7,863 bases of DNA from Lentisphaeria bacterium (GCA_007133055.1 SLNM01000355.1:1-7863), one strand, 5' to 3'; numbered from the stretch's first letter, positions 1-5,779 are shown. Numbers and translations are program-made. The notes: generated by a model from the sequence alone, not told the origin.

Positions 1-585
1 CGGGTTGAAAATCGGCGGCGGGGCAACTGTGTTGTCCACCACCAGCGGCAACCCGTGTTGACGCGCCACCCCGGCAATGCCCTCCAAGTCGTCGACATTG
101 CTGCGGGGGTTGCCGATGCTTTCGGTGAACAGCAGGCGCGTGTCACGGTCGATGGCCGCCGCGAAATTGGCGGGATCACTGGAGTCAACCAACCGCACCT
201 CGATGCCGAAACGTTTCAGGGTATGGGTGAAAAGAGTAACCGTGCCCCCGTAAAGATTGGCGCCGCTGACAATGTTCTGGCCGGTTCCGGTGACATTGCA
301 CACAGTGTAGAAAATGGCGGCCATGCCGGAGGCGGTGGCCAACCCCCCACCACCTTGGTGCAGTGCCGAAAGACGGTTCTCCAATACCTCGGTGGTCGGA
401 TTCATCAGACGTGTGTAGATGTTGCCGAACTGCCTGAGGGCAAACAGATTGGCGGCATGTTCGGTGTCCCGGAAAAGATAGCTGGTGGTCTGATAGATGG
501 GCACCGCACGGGACAGGGTTTCAGCGTCCGCCCGCTGACCCGCGTGCAATGCTTTGGTGGCAAGATGATGATCGCGCTCGGTCAT
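1..585 (-). CDS. metY: O-acetylhomoserine sulfhydrylase (MetY type), N-terminal 195 codons
   Basis: PLP-dependent Cys/Met metabolism enzyme. The MetY type makes homocysteine from O-acetylhomoserine and sulfide in the cytoplasm. The minus-strand frame is open from the ATG at 585 to the window edge, giving 195 of roughly 430 expected residues. Visible family motifs: NIYTRLMNPT (about residues 55-64, cofactor-phosphate Tyr and Arg), ASGMAAI (85-91), NLYGGT (110-115), ESIGNP (155-160) and VVDNT (182-186, the Asp that pairs with the pyridine nitrogen). The PLP lysine lies beyond the edge. The start is supported by GGAGGG (593-598) seven bases upstream. A small hairpin (605-619, 5-bp stem) lies just before the RBS. 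MetY is preferred over cystathionine gamma-synthase or methionine gamma-lyase because of the ATKALHAGQ start and NIYTRLMNPT; a relative with another sulfur substrate is possible. Confidence 0.88.
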   Translation of the reverse strand, partial: MTERDHHLATKALHAGQRADAETLSRAVPIYQTTSYLFRDTEHAANLFALRQFGNIYTRLMNPTTEVLENRLSALHQGGGGLATASGMAAIFYTVCNVTGTGQNIVSGANLYGGTVTLFTHTLKRFGIEVRLVDSSDPANFAAAIDRDTRLLFTESIGNPRSNVDDLEGIAGVARQHGLPLVVDNTVAPPPIFNP

Positions 586-653
586 GGTTCTACCCTCCGA
601 ATAATCGCCAAAACGGCGACGCACACTGACAAACTTAGTTCAAATGGGGCATT

Positions 654-682
654 ACTGTACTGCATGACCGAGAACAATACAA
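654..682 (-). promoter_or_regulatory. Candidate sigma70-type promoter of metY
   Basis: On the minus strand TTGTAT (677-682) and TACAGT (654-659) are separated by 17 bp, about 70 bases before the metY start. Both hexamers are imperfect (3 and 4 of 6 consensus bases). One arm of the inverted repeat 659-668/711-720 fills the spacer next to the -10 box, as expected for an operator. This is pattern matching only. Confidence 0.3.
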
Positions 683-720
683 CTAAATAAATATATCGGG
701 CCATTTCGGAGTCATGCAGT
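659..720. promoter_or_regulatory. Spaced 10-bp perfect inverted repeat upstream of metY
   Basis: ACTGCATGAC at 659-668 is the exact reverse complement of GTCATGCAGT at 711-720. The arms are 52 bp apart centre to centre, close to five helical turns, and the segment between is AT-rich. One arm overlaps the candidate metY promoter spacer. The layout fits a regulator binding two sites, possibly with looping. It does not match the MetJ box (AGACGTCT), and no regulator gene is in the window. Confidence 0.4.
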
Positions 721-741
721 CACAAAGTCCCCGGATTGGAG

Positions 742-784
742 CCGCCCGGCCTCGGGCGGTTAAACGGCGGGGGCCCGCCGTCTC
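742..784. repeat. Two adjacent GC-rich hairpins; second recurs at 5702-5725
   Basis: Hairpin one has a 7-bp stem (742-748 with 753-759, loop GCCT). Hairpin two pairs CGGCGGG (765-771) with CCCGCCG (774-780). Read on the minus strand, 761-784 matches 5702-5725 at 22 of 24 positions, so it is a copy of a dispersed element. There is no T-run after either hairpin, so an intrinsic terminator is not supported. They lie downstream of xthA, about 200 bp past its stop. Confidence 0.55.
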
Positions 785-793
785 AAGATGCCC

Positions 794-834
794 GCGGGGA
801 TTCATAAACCTTGTCCAGAACCTTGTCGCGCACC
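794..834 (-). repeat. Dispersed repeat, copy A (partner at 5903-5931)
   Basis: Positions 794-813 match the reverse complement of 5912-5931 at 19 of 20 bases. The similarity continues: CCTTGTCGCGCACC (821-834) matches the reverse complement of 5903-5916 at 13 of 14. Copy A carries about 12 extra bases between these blocks, apparently a tandem duplication of AACCTTGTCCAG. The function is unknown; it could be a repeat family or a relic of former coding sequence. Confidence 0.6.
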
Positions 835-960
835 TTAATCGAATGAGGAAACCGGTCGACGATTACGGTCGACGATTACGGTTTACGAGTTTCGCGCTTC
901 ATGCCCCAATACACTTAATCGCTTTCTTAACCGCCACCCTTGCTCGAATACCCTTAACCG
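834..960. repeat. Four copies of CTTAAYCG in 127 bp
   Basis: The 8-mer CTTAA(T/C)CG occurs at 834-841, 914-921, 926-933 and 953-960, all on the plus strand. The first and last copies extend to CCTTAAYCGAAT. The stretch lies just beyond the xthA stop and has no credible gene. It may be a degenerate low-complexity tract or a cluster of protein-binding sites. Confidence 0.5.
854..882. repeat. 13-bp tandem repeat, two full copies
   Basis: GGTCGACGATTAC is repeated exactly at 854-866 and 867-879, followed by GGT (880-882) as the start of a third copy. It sits inside the CTTAAYCG-rich tract. Each unit contains GTCGAC, the hexamer that also occurs four times in the foldback element at 3025-3144, which may be coincidence. 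Confidence 0.75.
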
Positions 961-979
961 AATCGATCAACCGATACAT

Positions 980-1765
980 TTAGTCCGTCGCCCAGTCGCT
1001 AATCACGAAGGTATGGTCGGAAGGTGCCTCGCTCCGACGGGCCTGCATATCGACCCGGCAGCCCTTGGCCCGCTCCGCCATGCTCGGGGTGCCCAGAACG
1101 TGGTCAATGCGCCAGCCCAGACCGCGATCGATCGCCCCGCGCACCCGATAGTCCCAAAAAGTGTACACACCCGCTTCCGGGAGGAATCGACGAAATACGT
1201 CGCCCCAGCCCCAGTCAAGCACTTCCTGGAAACGGTCGATCACCTCCTGGCAGTGACAAACATGTGGCCAAATCTTTTTGCTGTCATGCACATCCTTCGC
1301 CTCCGGCGCCACATTCAGATCGCCAACCCAGACCGCGTCGGTTGCTGCGGCTTCGCCCAATTCCCGCTCGAAATATGCCCGCAGCCGTTTGAGCCAGGCC
1401 AGCTTAAACTGAAACTGTTCGGTCTCCAGAGCCCGCCCCTGCGGAACATAAGTGTTGATAATGTCGATGCCGCCATAGCGAATGCGAACCAGCCGCGGTT
1501 CGCTCTCTCCGTCGTCCCCGTCCTGCAGGCCGAAGGACACCAGTTGCGGACGCATCCGACTGAGCATGGCCACCCCGTTGTAGCCTTTCTGCCCGCGATA
1601 GACCGCGTGCCAGCCCGCCTCGGCCAGGGCGGCCGCCGGAAAATCATCGTCCATCACCTTGGTCTCCTGCAAGGCCAGCACATCCGGCTGGTTGTCGGCC
1701 AGCCAGGCCAGAATCAAGTCCAGGCGCTTGCGCACCGAATTGCAGTTGAAAGTTGCGATTCGCAT
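980..1765 (-). CDS. xthA: Exodeoxyribonuclease III (AP endonuclease, XthA family)
   Basis: Metal-dependent DNA repair nuclease: 3'-5' exonuclease on duplex DNA, cutting also at abasic sites in base-excision repair. The protein is 261 residues, normal for the family. The full catalytic set of the endonuclease/exonuclease/phosphatase fold is visible: FNCNS with Asn7, LQETK with Glu34, NTYVPQG with Tyr106, GDLN with Asp149 and Asn151, RIDHVL with Asp221-His222, and SDH with Asp250-His251. YTFWDYR (201-207) is typical of the XthA branch. The frame is open upstream to 1951, but the start at 1765 is chosen because MRIATFNCNS is the canonical N-terminus and AAGGAG (1771-1776) sits five bases before it. 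It lies 94 bp downstream of the dapF-like gene on the same strand, so cotranscription is possible. It looks intact. Confidence 0.95.
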   Translation of the reverse strand: MRIATFNCNSVRKRLDLILAWLADNQPDVLALQETKVMDDDFPAAALAEAGWHAVYRGQKGYNGVAMLSRMRPQLVSFGLQDGDDGESEPRLVRIRYGGIDIINTYVPQGRALETEQFQFKLAWLKRLRAYFERELGEAAATDAVWVGDLNVAPEAKDVHDSKKIWPHVCHCQEVIDRFQEVLDWGWGDVFRRFLPEAGVYTFWDYRVRGAIDRGLGWRIDHVLGTPSMAERAKGCRVDMQARRSEAPSDHTFVISDWATD

Positions 1766-1859
1766 GGTGTCTCCTTGGATATTGTTAAACAGAGAATTGC
1801 GACCTACAATTGGCTTTTTGCACCCGTTTCGCACGAGTGTTTTAGTTGCATCATCCGGC

Positions 1860-2765
1860 TTACGGGTACGCATACGCAAGCATCTCATCCCTCGCTTCCC
1901 CGTCGGCGACGGCGGTAACCGCCCCTTCCAGAACCACTCCGAAATTCTCATCGACCATGATTCGCAGTTCTCCGCCTGGGGACCGCACGGTTACCGCGGC
2001 TTCGACCAGCCCCAGGCGGCGGGCCACCGCCGCGCAGGCACTGGCGCTGCTGCCCGAGGCCAGAGTATAGCCGGCGCCGCGCTCCCAGATGGCAATCTCA
2101 ATGGTTTCCCGGTCGTGAATTCGCATGAACTGCACATTGGTTCGCCGCGGGAAACGTTCGTGGCATTCCAGGCCGGGCCCGTAACTGCATACCAAGTCGG
2201 CCAGATCGACACTGTCATCGTCAATCACAACAACGCAGTGGGGATTGCCAATGGTTGCGGCACTGTATATGAATTCGCGGCCGCCACTATGCAGACTACG
2301 CTGCAACACTTCCCCCGTCTCGCCCGCCACCGGAATGTCTCCGGCCTGAAAGCTGACCCGCCCCATGTCCACCCGCACAGCTTGACCGCCGGCCAATACC
2401 TGCACCTCTACCAATCCGCCCAAGGTCAGCAAACGCACCGGCGCATCAAACAGCATGCCCTGGTCAAAGAGAAAGCGGGCGAAGATACGCAGACCGTTGC
2501 CGCTCTTCTCCGCCTCGCCACCGTCCGGATTGAAAATCCTCAGCCCGGCCATTGCGCCGTTCAAATCAGTAACGCCAGCTTCCTCCGCCAACCTTTCAAA
2601 TTCCGGGCTGTTCGCCGGCAGCGGTCCCCAGAGCACGCCGTCCGAACCAAGCCCGAAATGGCGGTCGCAAAGGCGGCGCCGCTCGGCCGCTGACGGCAGA
2701 CGATTGTGCCGGGCATCCAGCACCAGATAGTCGTTGCCCAGGGCGTGATATTTGCAGAAGCGCAT
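1860..2765 (-). CDS. DapF-family protein with serine at both catalytic cysteine positions
   Basis: The family enzyme, diaminopimelate epimerase, converts LL- to meso-diaminopimelate for lysine and peptidoglycan, using two cysteines as acid and base. This 301-residue protein has the fold signatures: KYHALGNDYLVLD (5-17), RHFGLGSDGVL (35-45), LRIFNPDGGEAEKSGNG (75-91), GNPHC (173-177), RRTNVQF (207-213) and WERGAGYTLASGSSAS (227-242). Residues expected to bind substrate are present (Asn11, Asn79, Asn174, Asn210, Glu228, Arg229). However, the first catalytic position (usually ..CGNG) is Ser88 and the second (usually ..ACG) is Ser237. The protein is about 25 residues longer than typical DapF, mainly an insert at 46-74. 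Start chosen at 2765, where MRFCKYHALGNDY begins, with GAGGG (2773-2777) seven bases upstream; the frame itself runs open to 2804. No other dap gene is nearby. Membership is clear; the reaction is uncertain, so no symbol is given. Confidence 0.85.
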   Translation of the reverse strand: MRFCKYHALGNDYLVLDARHNRLPSAAERRRLCDRHFGLGSDGVLWGPLPANSPEFERLAEEAGVTDLNGAMAGLRIFNPDGGEAEKSGNGLRIFARFLFDQGMLFDAPVRLLTLGGLVEVQVLAGGQAVRVDMGRVSFQAGDIPVAGETGEVLQRSLHSGGREFIYSAATIGNPHCVVVIDDDSVDLADLVCSYGPGLECHERFPRRTNVQFMRIHDRETIEIAIWERGAGYTLASGSSASACAAVARRLGLVEAAVTVRSPGGELRIMVDENFGVVLEGAVTAVADGEARDEMLAYAYP

Positions 2766-3024
2766 GAACAGTCCCTCTATGCGGATGCGTTGACATGAAT
2801 CCACGAGAAAATTGGCGAAAAGTATTATGCCGCCGGCTTTCCACGGAATCAGGGTTCAACCAGCAATGTACTATCCCCTTCACGACACGTCAATCTGTAA
2901 AAAAACTTTGTCGCTGCGAAATCTCCACCTTGTACGAACGCATTATCCCGTCACCGCCGAGCAGTTTGCATCACGGCGGGCGATGGCTATGTTTGAACAC
3001 TTCTCAATTCACTCTCAAACAAGT
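2766..3024. other. Intergenic region upstream of the dapF-like gene
   Basis: About 260 bp between the dapF-like start and the first foldback element. Short open frames here have no recognisable protein or RBS. CCGCCG (2954-2959) can pair with CGGCGG (2974-2979) across a 14-base loop, a weak hairpin. A promoter for the dapF-like gene should lie here on the minus strand, but I find no well-spaced pair of hexamers. Confidence 0.5.
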
Positions 3025-3144
3025 AGGGAATTGCGAAATGCGAATATTGTAGGTCGACTATCCGAGTCGACCATGCGAATCGGGCTTGGTCGACTCGGAT
3101 AGTCGACCTACGTTTGGCTCGATTCGCACATTTCGCAATTCCCT
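3025..3144. mobile_element. 120-bp foldback (MITE-like) element with 16-bp terminal inverted repeats
   Basis: The ends AGGGAATTGCGAAATG (3025-3040) and its exact reverse complement (3129-3144) form 16-bp terminal inverted repeats. Inside, 3049-3073 is a perfect 25-bp inverted repeat of 3087-3111, around a 13-base loop. Each inner arm carries two GTCGAC hexamers. The heptamer TGCGAAT occurs at 3039 and 3074 and inverted at 3122-3128. TCAAACAAG flanks the element on both sides (3015-3023 and 3149-3157), a possible target duplication, though it does not abut the ends (1 and 4 bases off). There is no coding capacity. A non-autonomous MITE is the simplest reading; a highly structured RNA is the alternative. 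Confidence 0.65.
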
Positions 3145-3173
3145 GCTTTCAAACAAGCACAAGGAGACACGTG

Positions 3174-3358
3174 ATGGAAAAAAGATGGTCGCTACTGCCG
3201 GGGTTTGTCTATACGTGGTTAGCGGCATGGAACGAGATATTCCACTGCAAGTTGTTTTTCGCGGTGCTCTGCCTTTTCTGCTCGCCCTGATCGTCGCCGC
3301 CGCCTTGCTTCTGGCCTTCCCCGCCATTTCCCTGTTCCTGCCCGGGCTGGCCAGGTGA
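3174..3358 (+). pseudogene. TRAP transporter large permease (DctM) C-terminal remnant behind an unrelated gene start
   Basis: The frame from 3185 to the TGA at 3356-3358 encodes GVCLYVVSG followed by VFRGALPFLLALIVAAALL and FPAISLFLPGLAR. This matches the C-terminus of DctM, the large membrane subunit of TRAP solute:sodium importers (normally about 430 residues), including the last transmembrane helix. Only about 55 residues remain. A strong start signal precedes it in a different frame: AAGGAG (3161-3166), seven bases, then ATG at 3174. That frame reads MEKRWSLLPGFVYTWLAAW and stops after 38 codons at 3288-3290. My reading is that the start of one gene, perhaps an upstream TRAP gene, was joined to the dctM tail by deletion. 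The 38-codon frame could still be translated, but nothing shows a function. Confidence 0.6.
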
Positions 3359-3572
3359 AAATTCGTCTGCTGAAGAAGCTAGATTGCATTAAAGCCGCGC
3401 GGCCCGGTATGCAACGCCCCGGGAAATTAAATAATAGCCACAAAAATCAATGTCTCCTAGATTTTTCACCAGATCAGCCTATGTTATCTTCGATGACTGT
3501 TCCGTTTTGAAATGGATTGGCACCCGCACAACTATAAGCCAGTGAATAATTCACGGCAAGCGAGGGTATGAC

Positions 3573-3742
3573 ATGCCGGAAAATCAAGCTGAGCAAGCTC
3601 TTTTTCAGAACATTCTCTTCTGCACGGATTTTTCGGCAAGTGGCTTTTCGGCAATGTCACCGAAAAAATCGCCCGCCAGGCCAACTGCCCGGTGCTGATC
3701 GTACCACTGAGCTTTCAGCGGCGACAGGAAACCGAAGGCTAG
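3573..3742 (+). pseudogene. Universal stress protein (UspA family) gene with internal deletion and frameshift
   Basis: UspA-family proteins are small nucleotide-binding proteins of about 140-160 residues; some are encoded with TRAP transporters (TeaD in Halomonas). Here only the two ends survive. From ATG 3573, preceded by GAGGG, the frame encodes MPENQAEQALFQNILFCTDFSA, the typical first strand of the family. From about 3635 a different frame encodes GKWLFGNVTEKIARQANCPV then LIVPL, the conserved C-terminal segment, ending at TAG 3740-3742. Roughly 80-100 central codons are missing. The original frame runs into a TGA at 3696-3698. The join lies near TTTTCGGCAA, which occurs at both 3630-3639 and 3645-3654, so repeat-mediated deletion is plausible. 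The TAG overlaps the first base of the next foldback element. Confidence 0.75.
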
Positions 3743-3912
3743 TGTCGTGTCACGCTTCAAAAGTCCCACCCTGCCTGCATGTCAAGGGTCTTCTGGCGCA
3801 CAGCAACCGCGAAATTCGACGACGATGACACAGCATCGCCTTTCGAATTTCGCGGCCACTGTGCATCCAGAATACCTTTGTCCAATGCAACGTTTGAAGC
3901 GTGACACGACAC
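3742..3912. mobile_element. 171-bp foldback (MITE-like) element with 20-bp terminal inverted repeats
   Basis: GTGTCGTGTCACGCTTCAAA (3742-3761) is the exact reverse complement of 3893-3912. The arms stay complementary inward: CCGCGAAATTCGA (3807-3819) pairs perfectly with 3843-3855, TTCTGG (3791-3796) with CCAGAA (3867-3872), and CGATG (3823-3827) with CATCG (3834-3838) around a 6-base ACACAG loop. The left arm is 86 and the right 79 bases, so small indels have accumulated. It encodes no credible protein. No target duplication is evident. Its ends differ from the 3025-3144 element, so it belongs to another family. It lies between the usp remnant and kdgK, 70 bp before the kdgK start. Confidence 0.7.
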
Positions 3913-3982
3913 AAGTGACACATTGGCGCAGGCGGCGCGGAGGTGCAGCCAACCAACCAACAAACAAAGGAAAAACCAAACT

Positions 3983-5071
3983 ATGTATCTGACTTTTGGT
4001 GAAGTTATGATGCGGGTGGCGCCGGATGGGTTCCACCGCTTTCGTCAGGCAATGCCGGGCAAGGTCAATGTCACCTTTGGCGGCGGCGAGGTCAATGTCG
4101 CGGCCTCCCTGGCAATATTCGGCAACCAGGTGCGCTATCTGACCGCTGTTCCGGACAACCCGATCACCCACAGTCTGATCTGCCATTTGCGAGGGCTTGG
4201 CCTGGAAACTGAGACGATGCTCAGGCGCGATACAGGCCGGCTCGGGATTTACTTCCTGGAAACCGGTGCCAACCAGCGAAGCTCAAACGTTATCTATGAC
4301 CGGGAATACTCCGCCATCGCGCTGGCGGAGCCGGCGGAATATGACTTCGCCGCGGCTCTGAAGCAAGTGCAATGGGTGCATATCACCGGTATTACCCCGG
4401 CGCTCAGCCAGGCAGCCTTCGAGTCGACGCTGGAATTGGTGCGCCAGGCCAAACAAAACCAGGCCACGGTCTCATGCGATCTGAATTATCGCAAAAAACT
4501 GTGGCGCTGGCAGGACGGTTGCCCGCCGAAAAAGCTGGCCGGGCAATGCATGTCCCGGATTCTGCCATTTGTCGACCTGGTCATTGCCAACGAGGAGGAT
4601 GCCGCCGATGTTCTCGATATTCATGCCGAGGGTACTGCGGTGGAGGCGGGACGCATCAATGCCGCAGCCTACGAACAGGTGGCCAGAAAAATAACCGGAC
4701 TCTTTCCAAACGTGGAAAAGGTGGCAGTCACTCTGCGCGAAAGTATCTCGGCCAGCCACAACAACTGGGGCGGCATGCTGTTCGACCGTCAGCGCGACCA
4801 GGCCTGGCTGGCGCCTCTCGACGAGGACGGCGGCTACCGACCCTATGAAATACGCAACATTGTGGACCGGGTCGGCGGCGGCGACTCCTTTGCCGCCGGC
4901 CTGATTCACGCCCTGAACAGCCATGAGTTTTCAGACCCCGCCATGGCCATCCGCTTCGCCGTCGCGGCAAGCTGTCTGAAACACTCGATCATGGGCGATT
5001 TCAACTACACAACCCTACCCGAAGTAAAGGCGCTGGTCGAAGGCCAGGCCTCCGGCCGAGTCAGAAGATAG
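3983..5071 (+). CDS. kdgK: 2-keto-3-deoxygluconate kinase (PfkB/ribokinase family)
   Basis: Phosphorylates 2-keto-3-deoxygluconate to KDPG with ATP in the cytoplasm, feeding sugar-acid breakdown into the Entner-Doudoroff aldolase step. The protein is 362 residues, at the long end for PfkB sugar kinases. Visible motifs: TFGEVMMRVAPDG at the N-terminus, FGGGEVNVAASLAIFGNQV (32-50, PfkB signature one), CDLNYRKKLW (165-174, typical of KDG kinases), VDLVIANEEDA (197-207) and DRVGGGDSFAAGLIHAL (295-311, signature two, catalytic Asp301). The start at 3983 is preferred over the open frame to 3923 because homology begins at MYLTFGE and AAAGGA (3966-3971) lies 11 bases upstream. A C-A rich leader (3950-3982) precedes it. 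The gene appears intact between pseudogenes. A kinase for a related sugar is possible; KDG is the best match. Confidence 0.85.
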   Translation: MYLTFGEVMMRVAPDGFHRFRQAMPGKVNVTFGGGEVNVAASLAIFGNQVRYLTAVPDNPITHSLICHLRGLGLETETMLRRDTGRLGIYFLETGANQRSSNVIYDREYSAIALAEPAEYDFAAALKQVQWVHITGITPALSQAAFESTLELVRQAKQNQATVSCDLNYRKKLWRWQDGCPPKKLAGQCMSRILPFVDLVIANEEDAADVLDIHAEGTAVEAGRINAAAYEQVARKITGLFPNVEKVAVTLRESISASHNNWGGMLFDRQRDQAWLAPLDEDGGYRPYEIRNIVDRVGGGDSFAAGLIHALNSHEFSDPAMAIRFAVAASCLKHSIMGDFNYTTLPEVKALVEGQASGRVRR

Positions 5072-5119
5072 CTCCGCGTCAAGTTTTCGCGTCTCAGACC
5101 AACCGATATTTCGACATGC

Positions 5120-5641
5120 TTGGTTCATGAATTATTCAGGCTAGGCGCCCAGGTTGACTCTCTCGAGTTCGAATGGGGCACACCGGTCGAGATCGAGGCG
5201 GTCAATGAAAGACTCGGGCAGGCCGACTACAGGATCGTGGCGGTAGTCCATGCCGAAACCTCGACCGGCGTGGTCAATCCGGTGGCGGGAATCGGAAATC
5301 ATCTGAAGGACAGGGCAACCCTTTATCTGGTCGATGGTGTAACCAGCCTCGGCGGCATGCCGGTTAACCTTGACGAATGGGGGATCGACGCCTTCTACAG
5401 CGGCACTCAGAAATGTTTGTCATGCCCGCCCGGCCTGGCGCCGACCAGTTTCTCGGACCGCGCCATCGAAAGGCTGCAATGCCGCCAGGGCAAAGTGCCG
5501 AACTGGTATCTCGACCTGCTGAACCTGGCAATCAATGACAATGATCTGGGATACCGCAAACAGTATTTGGAATGGCGGCCGGGAATGATGGACGAAGAGC
5601 GGCTCGATGCCGTCCGCTGGTATCGCGCCGTGCTGGATTGA
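5120..5641 (+). pseudogene. Class V aminotransferase (alanine/serine-glyoxylate type), truncated
   Basis: The 173-codon frame matches the middle of PLP-dependent alanine-glyoxylate/serine-pyruvate aminotransferases (about 380 residues): VVHAETSTGV (42-51), LYLVDGVTSLGG (68-79, PLP-pyridine Asp72), FYSGTQKCLSCPPGLAP (92-108, PLP lysine Lys98) and VPNWYLDL (126-133). About 90-100 N-terminal residues are absent. After residue 133 the family resemblance fades and the expected C-terminal domain is not recognisable before TGA 5639-5641. The first codon is a TTG without an RBS. Just upstream another frame (5098-5121) reads TNRYFDML, a plausible preceding segment, implying a one-base frameshift near 5119-5121. 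It follows kdgK by 48 bp in the same frame as the kdgK TAG. The fragment lacks domains an active enzyme needs. Confidence 0.75.
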
Positions 5642-5701
5642 AGAGCAAAAAAACGCAACTTGACAGTCAGAACCGCACCCCCGTCCTCTCATCCAACTTT
5701 G

Positions 5702-5725
5702 GAGACGGCGGGCCTCCGCCGTTAA
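5702..5725 (+). repeat. GC hairpin repeat, partner of 761-784
   Basis: ACGGCGG (5705-5711) pairs with CCGCCGT (5716-5722) around a GCCT loop. The 24-base segment matches the minus strand of 761-784 at 22 positions. It lies 61 bp past the aminotransferase stop but is followed by TTAATCTTA rather than a T-run, so a terminator role is unproven. Confidence 0.55.
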
Positions 5726-5759
5726 TCTTACCATATCGGCGTCGAAACAGGACCGATTT

Positions 5760-5779
5760 CACCACGAAGGAACACGAAG
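5760..5779 (+). repeat. CACCACGAAGGAACACGAAG motif
   Basis: Two imperfect copies of ACACGAAG-type units (ACCACGAAGG then AACACGAAG). From general experience, strings of this kind recur between genes in many environmental bacterial genomes and are often mistaken for coding sequence. Only one short stretch is present here. Confidence 0.4.

Larger units (their letters stand above)
586..979. other. Intergenic region between xthA and metY
   Basis: No convincing gene in 394 bp. The open plus-strand frame at 714-983 runs through hairpins and tandem repeats, has no visible RBS and no recognisable protein. Contents are the metY leader and candidate promoter, a spaced inverted repeat, two GC hairpins, a dispersed-repeat copy, a 13-bp tandem repeat and four CTTAAYCG motifs, each listed separately. 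Confidence 0.7.

Noticed and set aside
55..690. Plus-strand open frame opposite metY
   Set aside because: The minus strand encodes an unmistakable MetY N-terminus with RBS; the plus frame is its shadow.
586..720. SAM riboswitch in the metY leader
   Set aside because: I see no SAM-I or SAM-II core; only a 5-bp hairpin (605-619) and the spaced inverted repeat.
1013..1918. Long plus-strand open frame (301 codons) opposite xthA
   Set aside because: It is antisense to a clearly conserved XthA with all catalytic residues; no RBS and no recognisable protein.
1659..2693. Plus-strand open frame (344 codons) opposite the dapF-like gene
   Set aside because: It is a mirror of the real minus-strand gene in GC-rich DNA, with no family resemblance.
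1786..3055. Shared 11-mer ATTGTAGGTCG upstream of xthA (minus strand) and in the first foldback element (3045-3055)
   Set aside because: An 11-base match is expected by chance several times in a window of this size.
3507..3538. Promoter TTGAAA/TATAAG upstream of the usp remnant
   Set aside because: The spacer is 20 bp, longer than sigma70 promoters usually tolerate.
3025..3912. CRISPR array
   Set aside because: The repeats are inverted pairs within two different foldback units, not regularly spaced direct repeats.
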